Of a stretch of DNA of 64,000 nt, positions 52,159 through 63,991 are shown piece after piece (positions within the stretch are counted from its first letter, which is position 1; the number at the start of each line of letters is the position of its first letter). Below the pieces are notes generated by a model. That model ran no database searches, had not been told where the DNA came from, and worked only from the letters and a program-made list of their open reading frames with translations. The translations under genes and the position numbers were made by a program. The stretch comes from Lunularia cruciata (Eukaryota; Streptophyta; Marchantiopsida; Lunulariales; Lunulariaceae): assembly GCA_948567375.1 (NCBI GenBank), contig OX419758.1, positions 50,039,001 through 50,103,000 of the forward strand. The letters are read 5' to 3'.

Positions 52159-55100
52159 TGTGGTACCCATGTTTTTTGTTTTTCTATCATTAGTTGTATT
52201 TAAGAGAAGAAGCAAGCACTGAAATTTGAATTGCGAACGAAGAATGGATGAAACTAACTTCAGAGGAAATCCAAAGAAGATGACATCGGATCCGATGATG
52301 GAGGTACTAGGAAGAGGAGTACGCCGGAAAAAATCCAAAGATTTCCGTCTTTGGGTTGGAAGACGCAGGAGAGACGAAGACCATTTAACAACCTTTGTAC
52401 GTAGTAAGAAAGTACATTTCAAGAAACGGCGGGGGCAGAAGAAGCATGTCTTGACAGTGACCGAGAGTTGCACGTAGAAGAGAGAAATTTGCAGCTGAAA
52501 TTGACTGAAGAATGACTGCAATTTGGGGTAATATAAAATGGCAACTGCGTAGGGAAAGTTGAATACTCAAAGTAAATTTCCAACTCCTTTGAGTAGTCGT
52601 CTTGCAGTAATGCATGTCCGAAAGCCCATCAAGAGTGAGATTTTCCAAAACCCTGAGGGAGTTAGAGTGTCGCGTCCAGGAGAGTGTCTCATCTTCCAAC
52701 ATCGTAGAATGAGAAAACAGATCATGGCATGGAAGGTGGCCAATGCACTGGCGGTGTGAGGTTTCGTAATCCAAAGAGTAGATGTAGTAGCTAGAATCGA
52801 AGTCTTGATTAGACTTTGTATTACCTTTTTAGCATGGAACTGGAATTTCAGTTTCCCGGGAGTGATGGCAGAGATTGATGCCAGTAATTGTGAGGAGGGT
52901 CCCAAGGTGGAAGGGAAGAGAGGCAATTTGGCTCGATAGACTGAGTCAGATTGGAAGTTAGTATTGGGGAGAGAAGCAGGAGAACCGACGGGGATCACCT
53001 TCTATCGGAAGTGTGATGCTGCAGAGGAGACGGCGGAGATCCGCAATTTGTTTTTTGCTCCGAGAACTATGAAGGCTACAAGGTGGAGTCCTATCGGGAT
53101 CCGATCCAAAGAAGTATTGTGGGGGCGATGATGGCCATGTTCAAGCCAGAACAAACCACCTACGTGAACATGCAGCAAGCGGTCTTCTTCCATCAGATGT
53201 TTGCAGGAGTTCCAATGAATTGGGCAAAGTGCTTTCACCACCAAATGAGGCAGATGGTGGTTAATTGGCGAACGGGTTTGCCACCACATTATTTTGCACT
53301 GTTCGCAGCCCACTTCTACTTTGGACTGAACTTGCTGACCAAAAGAAGAGCGTCATCGTATGGTGTCTCACATGTATCCCAATTTACGAAGGGAAGCAGA
53401 CAAGGAAGAGCACCAGTATATGCTGCATCTTCGAGCAAACAATGAATATTTCTTGAAGACCGGACAATGGGAGGTCGAAGAAATTACCAGTCCAAAGACG
53501 AAGAAACGTGGCAAACCCGAAGAAGCAAAGTTGCCTCCCACGCAAAGGAAGACTTGGCAGCTGATGTTGAAGACTGCAAAGATCATAAAAAAGGCATCAT
53601 TGGGATTGAAGTCTGGGGAAGAGATTGAGTTGCAAGAGGAGGAATCGGAAGAAGAGGAGCTCACATTAAAAAGTGAGGAGTCTAGGAGCGATAGCGATGG
53701 GGAGCCAGAGGTCTAGCAATTGGTGGCAGTAAGTGAGGCTTGTCAAGCAATGGTGGTGAATAAGCCAAGACTAGAAGAGAAAGAGGAGAATCTTGCGGGG
53801 CCAAGTTCAAGAGGCCAAGACAAAGAAAGTGCCAAAACAATGAAGATACGAAGATCGTGACTTCAGATGAAGGAGCCAATGACGGAGGTGAAGACTCAAG
53901 ACGAAGCTGGCGATGAAGAGAAAGAAAACTTTGGTGGGATATCATATTTGAAAAGGTGGTCACACTATTGCTGGAGCTGTTGAAGGAGCATCGGAGAGTA
54001 ATTCCCCGAGACCACAGGAAGGGGATGAATGAATTGCAGATGGTGAAGTATCTATTGAGTGAAGTGAAGGAGTTGCAAGAGCAACAAGTCCAAAGAAGTG
54101 AGGAAGTAGAAGGACTTTGGAGGGAGGAAGGCTTGATGAAGAAAACTCTGACCATGCTACAAGAAAGCTGCAAAGAAAAAGAAAAGGAACTACAGAGGTG
54201 AGCCAAAGAATTCACGGAACAAGCGATGTGGCTCAACAAGATGAAGGAAGAAGTAAGTGATGTGTGCATCGAGAACATTCATTTGAAGGCAATGACCATC
54301 ATAATGGAGCAGGAGTTGGACAGTTTAAAGAAAAGTGCAGCAGCGAAAGATCAAGCATGGCAGAGAGAGTTGGCAGCCATGCAAGAAGAACAAGAACAAT
54401 TGCGAGAACTTGTCAAGAGCGCGGAACAACAAAGCGTGCAGTATGCAGAGGAGAAGAAGATGCTCGCTGCAGAATATGAAGACGAGTTGAAGATGTATCG
54501 TGAGGAGTTGAAGGTAGAGCACTCTCAAGGATATGCATCGGAGTTAGTAGGGGAAATTGCAGGAAAGTTAAGAGCAATCTTAAGCACGGAGGCTGAAGGG
54601 AGATTGGAGGAAGCTTGCCTACATGAGTTGAAGTTACTTGTGTAGGAAACTCGGAAGAGGAAAGCCAAGGATGTGGACATGAACACCTTATTGATTTGAT
54701 TGAGGGAACGCATAGATAAGAAAATGTTAGATGTAGAGAACAATGTTAGTCTTAGACTAGATTTAGTCAATTCTCAATTAGAGAAGATTCAAAATAGTGT
54801 GACAATGGAAAAGAAACCCGATGTCGCAAAAGTAGGAATTCATGTGTCATCGGACTTGATGATTGACACATTACAGAAGAGTGGGTCAGGAGATAAGAAT
54901 GTAGATGGATTACCCATGAGCTCAATTGTAGATTGTAGTATAGAAGTAGTAGAATTAGTAAAGGACTTGGTGGAATTAGCCATACCCGAAGAAGGAGAAA
55001 TAGTAGGAAGATCATCAGGTTTGGAAGCCAATGATGAGGTAGACATCGGATTAGGATAAGTATAAATTTTGAGATATGAAGAGGCAGATATGAAGAGATA

Positions 55101-55857
55101 GATTGTCAATTAGAATCTGCAGGTAGGAAGAGATGTTAGGAAGCGGTGCATAGGTAGGCAAGTCTGTTGTTTGCTTCAATATTTAAGTGGAGCATTTGCA
55201 ATACAATGCTATTTAGTATTCACATTTCTAAAGATAGATAAAGTGAAGTGATGTTCTTAGTACTCGTTGCTTAAGCTTAATTCCGATTGTCAATTTCGTG
55301 TTTGTAGTTGTGAGTGTGTGGAGAATTCCGAAGAGCAAGTTAGGTCTCTATGGATGTTGGAATCTATAGCCTTGATCTTCATTCTGTGTGTTTGATCCTG
55401 AGTGAAGTGCATCGGAGCAATGCCTTGACAGATCTGAGAGGAATTGTAGTGTTGGTAGTATTCTGCATTGGTGAGTGCAGCACAAAGTTGATGTGAAGCA
55501 ATTTCAATCGAGGAAGTTGTGCCTTTAGTGGAGGGGTGGAACACAATTCTGAGGTGAAATTGATCTTCGTAGTGAAGTGCCGTCTTTGGGAGAATCTGAA
55601 TCATCACAATCAAGAGTTGTTTGGACAGAATTTACTATGACGTGATTATGTGTATGTATTCATGACTAGTTGTCAAGATTGTGAGCTTGTTACTCTCTTC
55701 TGGGTGTAGTTTCTACTTGAGAGATTAAAGAAGCAATCAAGAAGAACTGCAATTGTGACTTTTGACTTTGTATTTGACCTATTCTGGATAGTATCTCTAC
55801 GGGAACAAACTTTACTTACCCGATTACCGCAAAAGTGATATTTGCCGGGTTATCACA
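52159..55857 (+). repeat. B3 LTR, complete, 3699 bp, with internal reading frame
   Basis: TGTGGTACCCATG ... GGGTTATCACA. The length and internal layout match the B2 3' LTR: N-terminal frame from about 550 bp in, stop about 800 bp before the end. The sequence is clearly more diverged than B1/B2/B4 are from each other. Confidence 0.9.
52708..55059 (+). pseudogene. LTR-encoded protein, diverged B3 copy
   Basis: It keeps the family landmarks despite strong divergence: RIEVLIRLCITFLAWNWN, TESDWKLVLGREAG, QAVFFHQMFAGVPMNWAKCF, PPHYFALFAAHFYFGLNLL and EEHQYMLHLRANNEYFLKTG. The acidic linker (LQEEESEEEELTLKSEE) is present. The coiled coil is open at 53956-54198 and 54226-54645 (YLLSEVKELQEQQVQRSEEV; LREL.KSAEQQSVQYAEEKK), and the tail (VDGLPMSSIVD, VELVKDLVEL) ends DIGLG-stop at 55059. 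A few stops and frameshifts are present. Retention of the same blocks at this divergence suggests past selection on the protein. Confidence 0.7.
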
Positions 55858-56905
55858 AATGTGGAGGCAACTTATCCCACAAATTCCACACCATCTGTCT
55901 TGTCCTCCCATGGAGACACTTCACCCAATTAATTGGCTCTCTTGAAAACATCTTATGGAAGAACACTGCTTGGTGCTTCATCACATAAGTCATTCTCTCC
56001 AACTTCAAGATTGCCATTAGAGCACTCACAATCCCTCTCTTGACAGGATCCTTATAGCTCTCTACTTTGTAACCATTCTTTGTGTGCTTCAAAGAGAAGG
56101 CATCTCTCACCTCTTGGGTTTCTTTGGCTACTTCCTTCTTCCCCAAGAATGTGGCACCATGCTCCATGCATGCTTCTCTTCCAAGTACTAACCTCCAATC
56201 CGACTCTGTCCAGCAAGCCGGATTCCCTCTCTTCCCTTCTTCCTCAAGGCCATCAAGACACTTACTCTTGATGATCTCAATCATGAACCCTAGAAACCCT
56301 AACATTCTAGTTCCATGCCAAGAATGTGATCCGAAGCCTGCTCAAGACTTCAATTCTTGTGATCACATCTAACCTCCAAATCGCATGATTTCTCACTAAA
56401 AATTCAGAATTCTTCTTCCCTCATCCCATTTTTCTCTCTTCCACTCTGAGTTGGGGACTATTCTTCCTACTGATTCTCGGATTAACTCTCTCAATTTCTT
56501 CTCTACACACCGGCGCGTCTTCAACTCTACTTCCTTTCCCACAATCTCCTATAGGACGACTTCTTAACAACAAGGGAAAATTGCTTGTCATTGCTTTGTC
56601 TTTAGACCATTTTTTATAGAGTCATGCTTTCTTCATCTTTCTTCAATTTGAGTTTCTATCAAGAAATCCCACCTCTTGCATGCTCTTGTCACTATCAAGT
56701 GTGCTTCACGTGTATGACTACCGTTTTTTGAACGGTCTCTTCTTGAATGTCTTGCCTCAAAGGAAAGTTGTTACACTGTCCTCGCCTTGGGTTGAGCACC
56801 CCCAATACAAAGACTCCTTACTTCGGGTTGTATGCTGACAAGGCAATTCTGAGTACCTCACCTTATGACCCAAAGTCCCATTACCTTGGGTTTCATCCCG
56901 AGGAC
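55858..56905 (-). repeat. B2 5' LTR, outer piece
   Basis: Minus-strand B LTR from about 105 bp inside its start (56905) to the PPH of the N-terminal domain (55858). It carries a TATA box (56612-56618) and N-terminal LTR-frame text (TESDWRLVLGREACMEHGAT; AVFFHKMFSREPINWVKCL). The outer end is fused to E's RT after a deletion that removed the LTR terminus and about 20 bp of E. Confidence 0.8.
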
Positions 56906-57060
56906 TGAAGACCTTTGCATGCCCAATTGCATCAAACATCTCTTTTGGTGTAGGCATGGTATATCTATCAGCCCTAGTATGTTGGTTGATAGGATGGTAA
57001 TCTCCACACATTTGCTTATGTATAGCTATAATGCATGTCCTTCTTGGTTGGCATCATTGT
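56906..57060 (-). pseudogene. Element E RT, N-terminal part
   Basis: MCGDYHPINQHTRADRYTMP and KEMFDAIGHAKVFS are unmistakable Ty3 RT fingers/palm text preceding the TLDLRSGYHH motif. The motif resumes at 35573 as GYHHL. A degenerate MMPTKKD-like segment lies just upstream. Confidence 0.8.
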
Positions 57061-60000
57061 AGCTAAAGCATACTCTCCATATCAATCTCCACCAAATGAA
57101 TCTCAAAAAGGTCTCTACTCTAGATCTAAATCAATGATCTCTTCATATCACTATATTTGTAGGGATGTTGAAATACTAGTGTATCACTAGTCAATTCAAT
57201 TCAAATACCAAGTCCTTTTAGAGCATCCAAATCCTTCATATTGAAGGCAAAAGAACTCATGTAGCTAATCAAGAACCTCCAACCTCTTCATCTTTCTCCT
57301 CTTGTAAGCTTGGGTCATCTGTTTGGGCTCCCAAGTATCATTTATAACTGATGTAGGAGTGGAAGATGCATTGACTAGCTGCTATATTGAGCCCTTGAAA
57401 GCAATAATTTCATGCCTCTAACCATTAGAGTCTCCAACCTCAATGCGGAAAACTCCCTTTGCTCTAGCTGCAAGCTCCATACTTCCTCTAGCTGCATCTC
57501 AAGTAGACAAAGGGTGTAACCCAAGTAGACCATGCATGCTCACTTGGATGGAGCCCAAGTAAACCATTCTCACTAGTAGCCACTTGTTGTGTCACAAGAA
57601 TACCATGCCTACTTGGTCCATTGCACTCAACATGTGCCTGAATTGTCTTGATAGGCATAAAGCTCACAAATGTATGAGTGGTGATATCTATCAAGCACAT
57701 CTTGTGCTACTTTGCTAAGCCAAGGCTCACAATCCAAGTCAACTAGTTTAGGTCTATAGCCTAACCTAATACTAGATGCCTTTGACATTTTTCTAAAAGT
57801 GGTATACTAGTATGAAAACCCATCACTTGTTTCCTTTCATTTGCATTGGGCTCTACAAATATTGTAACTATGTGTTCCAAATAAATCCAAGATCTTCCTC
57901 TCAAGAAGCATGGGAGCCTAGGAAACTAATAAGTGTGGGTAAAGCGGCTCAAGGCTATCCAACAAGGTTCACACTACCATAAGTGACCTATCAGCCACTA
58001 CCACCATTTGAGATTGGCACCCAACATCCAAAATATCATTGACAATAAGGTGGTCTAGTCACTAAATCCCATCATAAGCATGTTGTAGAACCTCTCTAGG
58101 TAAGAGGTTTGTCCACCAAAGATGAAGATAATGAGCCCATAATCCCACTTTGGCTTCATCCAATACAAGGCAAGTCCCATCCAAGAATAGACCTGATGTG
58201 TACTTGCCACCACCTGGGTACAAGAATCACCCATCAAAGGGATGTTCTCCAAAATGTAAGCTAGAGAAATAGACTAATGAACTTGGAGATCTCATAGTAT
58301 ACTTAACATCTCCCAAAACACACTAGAATGAGGATCCTAGAGACCCTATCCTTGGCTAGCATGAGTATGTCCTTGACATGACCATCAAAAAATCACCAAA
58401 TGAGTGGGACTATATCTCTCTAAATCATGTGCCCTTAGTAAGAAAATGTCTATCGGTAAGGAGTTTTGTTAAGCCTTGACTGTTAAAATTGGTAATAATT
58501 CAAGATACTAATAGACCAAGTGTGCCTAATGATATAGAGAGACTAGCCTAGCAATCTTATCTCTCTCCACACATAAGTACCCTTTGTATTGGTATACTTG
58601 CATGTAGTACTACAGCTAGTCTAGTGTGTATTCCACCAAACAATTTCAATAGACATACTCCCTTTGCTAAATACTAGTAAGCAATGAGTGTGGTATTCAA
58701 AGGTGACAAGGTAAGAGACTCCAAAGTCTCATCCTCACACTAGTCTCATAGTGGTACAAAGGCTCCATTCTAAGCTTACTACACCAATTGGTCCACATGA
58801 TGTTGCATGCCTCCTTAGAACTCTACAATGGAACATCCAAGGTGGATGGAAGAATCCCACTTGTACTCCAAATCCAAGTGATATCCTCTAGTACTAGAGT
58901 ATCCTTTGCATGGGTGTTCCCTTCTAATAATTCACCAGGATAAGTAATAGAGCCATTGAAAGCTGAACTTGATGCCATGGTTCTTGATTGTGGTGAGCCA
59001 AAATTATCACTACTAAAGCATACTAGAAAGTAACATACTGTCCTTCCATTGATTGCCAACCTGGTCTATAGGAAGTTGTCTGCTCCCAATAATCAATACT
59101 AAACTCATGAGTTATAACATTGCTCCACCAACTAGCACATCATATGACTCTACTATTATGGCAATAGATTGAGCACTCACCACAAAGCTATTAATCAAAT
59201 GACCAAGCTGAATCTAAACAATGACCTGTCTACATATGAGGTATTGTGTAGAACCACCCCCTAAAGTTGTCTAGATCTAAAATGGACACCTTTCCACATT
59301 GGTCTTCCATTATTCAAGATCAACAATTGTAGCCTTCTCCAACATAAGGAGTTGCACACTAGAATAAGGCCCTCCATGGTATGTAAACCTTCCTTGATAG
59401 TCCCACCACATAGAAAATCTCAATTTGGTTGTTCAATAGGACTTTAAGTGTGAACCAAGCTCACTCAAAGGGAAGTTTAGTCGGTAACTCCTCCAACCTA
59501 GCTTCTATTGCTTGCAATAAACCATTGGTTGTTGAGTTGATCCTATGCTCCTCAACCAAGTCTGCTCCATTATCAACCACCTTTCCTCTAGAAGTAGGAA
59601 CTACATCATCCCTACTCTCACAAAGTGTGGTAGTCAATTTGGACACTTGAGTTGGGTCAACTCCCAATGTAAACATGTCATTAGCTAAGAACAAAAAGAA
59701 GCACATAATCAACTAAGCCACCTCTAACATCATGCAAGACCTCAGTCTATGAAGTAGCATGTGGTTTATTAGCATCTAGTCCATCATGTTATCCATCACT
59801 ACCTACACTAGGACATCTAGGAGCCATGGATGTTGTTTGTAGTGCCTCAAAGAATGTGAAAGACTAAGTCTGACTTGTCTATTAGCCTCTCCTCTTTGGT
59901 AGTCCAACTCTACTAATGCTCCTTTAGGCTCTAGAGCATATATTGCACTCCTTGTCACTAAAATAGATGCATCTAATTGTGCTACTCTACACATAAATTC

Positions 60001-61147
60001 CAAGACATCTCTATCACCAACATAAGAGGTAGAAGCCTCAACACCCAAATCTGATCTCCTTTGAGTTATGGCCATGCTAGCCAATCTCTACTCCAACCAC
60101 TCAATCCAAGTAGTTATGGCTGTATTAGAAGCAAGAGCAAGTACTACATCCTACCAGGTGTGTGTCCTCTACCACCACCTCATCCTCCATGACTTGGAGC
60201 TCCTTTACTACTTGCCATAGCAGCCCTACCACTCCGGAATTGTGAGTGAAGGTCAAAGCATTGGTCACTAGTGTGCCAAATCTATGGCAATGGTCACACT
60301 ATCTTTGTGTTGGCACTGATGCACCAAAGGTATCATGTCTACTTTAGTGCACTCTCTCTTGTGGTGAAGTCTACCATAAGTTCAACAAGCAACACCACCA
60401 CCCACTAGTTTTTGTTGACCAAAAAATGAAGGTAAGGGTATATTTGCACTAGGCCCTCCACTTGCTCTATATGATCTGGGTTATCCACTCTACCCTCAAA
60501 AGCAACATGGTGTGGTGCACTCTATTGCACTCTAGAAGAGGTAATAGTTTTGGATGAGGTCTCTTTACCATATCTAGATATCATCACTCTCTCCTCCACT
60601 ATGTTGAGGTCAATGTGCTTAGCTAAACTAAAGACCACCACCAAAGTAGGTAAGGTAGCCTATAACAATGTAGCATCATGTACTTTACATCACAACTCCT
60701 CGTCCAAGATCCGTACCAAAATTGGACTGTTGGGGCCTGAATAAGTCCTGGAGTGAAATTGATGCCATCTCATGCAAGTGTATGCTTTGCATACACTCTC
60801 TCCAAAACTAAACTCTTGCAAGCTACTTAGCTTGTTAGTCCATACTCATTTTATACAATGGAAGATGTGAATAAAGTTGGGTTTTGCATCTTGTACAAAT
60901 CACACCAACTATCAAACTCCTAGATGAATTCATCTAACTCAATGGTACCTCATTGTACCAAAGTAGCACATAGGGCCTTTGGAGCCTCATAAATCTTGTC
61001 AATGTCTCACAAAATAGTGCAAATACACTAGTTGCACTCTCAACTAAATCAGCTCTTGTATAAAACTCCAAATCAAAGTCAATTTTGTCCTTGAATAGAA
61101 CTTGAGATACAAGTTGATACCAAGCGTGTAAACCCACTATGTATTGC
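57061..61147 (-). pseudogene. Element E gag and protease region (heavily decayed)
   Basis: It is assigned by position upstream of E's RT on the same strand. A Gag-like segment (LVSQVLFKDKIDFDLEFYTR) lies at 61137-60934. A damaged knuckle (TYGRLHHKREC) lies near 60400. A helix-rich segment (DRDVLEFMCRVAQLDASILV) lies at 60084-59803. Short open pieces toward protease follow near 58250-57500 but lack a clear active-site loop. Stops occur throughout, and no host gene is recognisable in this 4 kb. Confidence 0.45.
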
Positions 61148-61533
61148 TATGGTGCTCACATTTTTTGTTTTTCTCAAAATAGAGAAGAAGAAGTGTATAG
61201 AGAAGTCCTATTGCACTTGTATGGCCGAAGAAGGCAAAGAAAAGAGGCTTTGGGATGAAACCCGAGGTAAAGTGACTTTGGGTCATAAGGCAAAGTACTT
61301 AGAGATGCCCTGTCAGCATACAACCCAAAGTAAGGAGTCTTCGTATCAGGGGGAGCTCAACCCAAGGCAAAGACAATGTAACAACCTTTTGTCGGGGTGA
61401 GAAATTCAAGAAGGGGCCATTCAAAACTGGCGGCCCATACGCGTGAAGTACAATTGATAGTAACAAGCGCATGCAAGAGGTGTGATTTCTCGGTAGAAAC
61501 TCAAATTGAAGAGAGACAAAGAAAGTGCGGCTC

Positions 61534-61540
61534 TATAAAA
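61534..61540 (+). promoter_or_regulatory. TATA box in the B4 LTR
   Basis: gctctataaaaattgggc is the same context and offset (about 385 bp) as in B1. Confidence 0.6.
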
Positions 61541-61697
61541 ATTGGGCTAACAATGAAGCAATGTCGAGCAATTTTCCTTTGCTGTTGAGAAGTCGTCCTA
61601 TAGGTGATCGTGGGAAGGGAAATAGAGTTGAAGACGTGGTAGTGTGTAGAGGCAAATTCAAGAGAGTGAAACCGAGAGACAGTGAGAAAATAGGAGA

Positions 61698-63991
61698 GAT
61701 GGGAGGAGGAAAGAAGAACTCCAAATTTGTAGTGAGGAATCATGCAATTTGGAGGTTAGATGTGATCGCAAGAACCAAAGTCTTGAGCCGACTTCGGATC
61801 ACTTTCTTGGCGTGGAACTAGAATGTCAGTTTTCCAGGTTTCATGACGGAGATAATCGAGAGTAAGTGTCTAGATGGCCCCAAGGAAGAGGGGAAGAGAG
61901 GAAATTTGGCTTGTTAGACAGAGTCAGATTGGAAATTAGTGCTCGGGAGAGAGGCAAGCACGAAGTAGGGTGCCACATTCTTGGGTAAGGGAGAAGTAGC
62001 AGAAGAGACTCAAGAAATGAGGGATGCTTTCTCTTTGAAGAGAACAAAGAATGGGTATAAGGTTGAGAGTTACAAGGATCTAGTGAAGAGAGGGATCGTG
62101 AGTGCTCTCATGGTGATCCAAAAGCCGGAGAGAACAACTTATGTGATGAAACACCAAGCGGTGTTCTTCCATAAGCTGTTTGTAGGAGAACCAATTAATT
62201 GAGCAAGGTGCTTCCATGGGAGGACGAGATAGATGGTGTGGAATTTGCAGGATAAGTCGCCTCCACACTACATCGTGCCATTTGCAGCACATTTCTACCT
62301 CGGGTTGAATTTGCTCAATTTGGCGGAGCAAAACCGAATGGTGTCTCACTTCCATCCCGACTTGAGAAGAGAAGTTGACGTGGAGGAACAACAGTACATT
62401 CTTCAAATCCAAAGCACGGATGAGTACTACGCAAAGACAGGTTAGAGTGTAGAGATAGAAGTGAGTACTCTGAAGTTGAAGAAGCGGAGTCGGCAAGGAG
62501 AAGCCAAAGATAAGACAAGACCTCAGAAGACCAGGAGAGGAAACCCAAGAGAGGCATGGTGGTTATCGCGTCAAAAGATGAAGACTCAAAGGGCAAAGTC
62601 GAGTGCAAGTCCAAAGACTCGGAACACAAGGAAGAACCAAAGCTCACGCTGCAAAGTGGAGATACGAGCAGCGATAGTGATGAAGGTGGAGAGATGGCGT
62701 TGGTACCACCAGCTGCTGCTGAAGAAGAAGAAGAAGTTTGGGTGGAGCTCGAGCAAGAAGATAATGAGAAGTTGGAGGATGAGATACCTGAGCCTGAGGA
62801 GAAGAAGTCTACAATCTAGAGGAGAGTTTGTTCAAGATGCAAGGCAAAGTGTGAAGCAGGTCCGAGTAAGGCAAAGGAAGAAGCAAACACTAGCTCAAGA
62901 AGTGAGGCATCAATTCCAATACAAAGGTTGCTGAGAAGGAGGTGAGTATCGGGTGAAGACGAAGTAAGGAAGAAGATTGCTACGCAGGAGGAAGTAGTTG
63001 CAAGCAATAAAGTGGAATCCTTGCGGGAGATCGTGTGTCCGTTGTTGGTGAAGTTGGAGCACAAGAAGAAGGAGATGCAGTCGATATGTCCGGAGGTGAA
63101 GACTATGTTGCAAGTATTAGCAAGATTAGAAGAAGAGAACTTGGAGTTGAAGAAGAGTATAACCCGAGGTGAGGAGGAAAGGGAGGTACTGCGAGGGGAG
63201 GCAATAGTGAAGAATCAAGTGATTGAAGACTTGAAGAGAGAAGTGATGTATTGAGAGGAACTTGTTAAGAAGAGTGACATAGCAAGGGAAAGACAAGTAG
63301 CAAAATATGAAATCTTGAAGCAGCAGTTTGCTGATTCCAGATTAGAAATTATCCATGCTATGGCGAGGATAGCAGCAAAGGAACAAGAACTTGATAGAGT
63401 GATGGAGAGTGTAGAAGAGAAGAAGCAACTGTGGCAAAGGGAGTTGGTAGTAAGATATAGAGAAGAAGAGAGATAACGAGAGTTACTTTGTAATCAAGAG
63501 GAGAAGATTGAGCAGAAGGAGAAGGAGAAAGAAATGGTGAAAGCCGAGTTCAAGGCGGAATTGGCGATATACAGAGAAGATTGGCTTGCGGATCGAGAAC
63601 GGGAAAGGAAGATGAGATTGGAGCCATTGAAGGAGATTGTCATTAAAATGAACGCGATGTTAAGTACAAAGGCCAGTGTTTGTATTGAAGAGACGAGGCT
63701 GCACGAGTTGAAGTTGTTGGTGTAGGAGACGAGGAGGAGACAAGCAAAAGATACAGATTTGAATGCGCTATTAATAAGTCTCAGGACTCGTGTAGATAGG
63801 AAGATATTGGAAGTAGAAGACAATATCACAATTAGATTAGATTTAGTGAAATTGGAGATAGATAAACTTCGGAAAGACGTTAGAGCCAAACCCAAAGTAG
63901 ATGAAGTAGGAGTGCAGATGTCTTCGGAGTTACCATTGGAGACAATAGAGAAGAGTGGGTCAGCAGATAAGGAGTTAGATAGATTACCCAC
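61698..63991 (+). pseudogene. LTR-encoded protein, B4 copy (3' end outside the window)
   Basis: It is colinear with B1 and B2: MGGGKKNSKFVVRNHAIWRL, FLGKGEVAEETQEMRDAFSL, AVFFHKLFVGEPIN, HYIVPFAAHFYLGLNLLNLA, an acidic linker (EVWVELEQEDNEKLEDEIPE), then the coiled coil (MLQVLARLEEENLELKKSIT; EKEKEMVKAEFKAELAIYRE). Stops are mostly single-base changes: Trp to stop in LAWN*N and PIN*, Gln to stop in RTR*MVWN. The frame is otherwise kept, and it continues past the window edge at LPTSE. Confidence 0.7.

Larger units (their letters stand above)
52076..55857 (+). mobile_element. Element B3: pol 3' end plus complete LTR of a diverged B subfamily
   Basis: 83 bp match the B pol terminus (YWT..., GDAHI-stop, purine tract), then a full LTR. 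The left joint is to F's RT in the same orientation. The right joint, after tatcaca, is to minus-strand B2 LTR sequence. No target duplication is recognisable. Confidence 0.8.
9378..61147 (-). mobile_element. Element E: Ty3/gypsy retrotransposon with PHD finger, host of the whole nest
   Basis: Three separated blocks form one polyprotein on the minus strand: gag, protease and the start of RT (61147-56906); RT from GYHHL through RNase H to integrase (35573-33756); and the integrase end plus PHD finger (10327-9543). The frame resumes cleanly across the C insertion: ACTACC|TCCAAAGATCACCCT rebuilds the integrase TTSKDHP motif, with a gaggt duplication. Across the second gap, AKVFS at 56906 should continue into GYHHL at 35573, with about 20 bp lost. 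The 5' end is not reached because a B LTR interrupts gag at 61148. All frames carry stops, so this is the oldest element here. Confidence 0.75.

Noticed and set aside
62461-62934. 157-codon Lys/Arg/Gln-rich frame in B4
   Set aside because: It is an alternative frame over the acidic linker of the LTR protein; the conserved frame at 62556-62819 matches the other copies.
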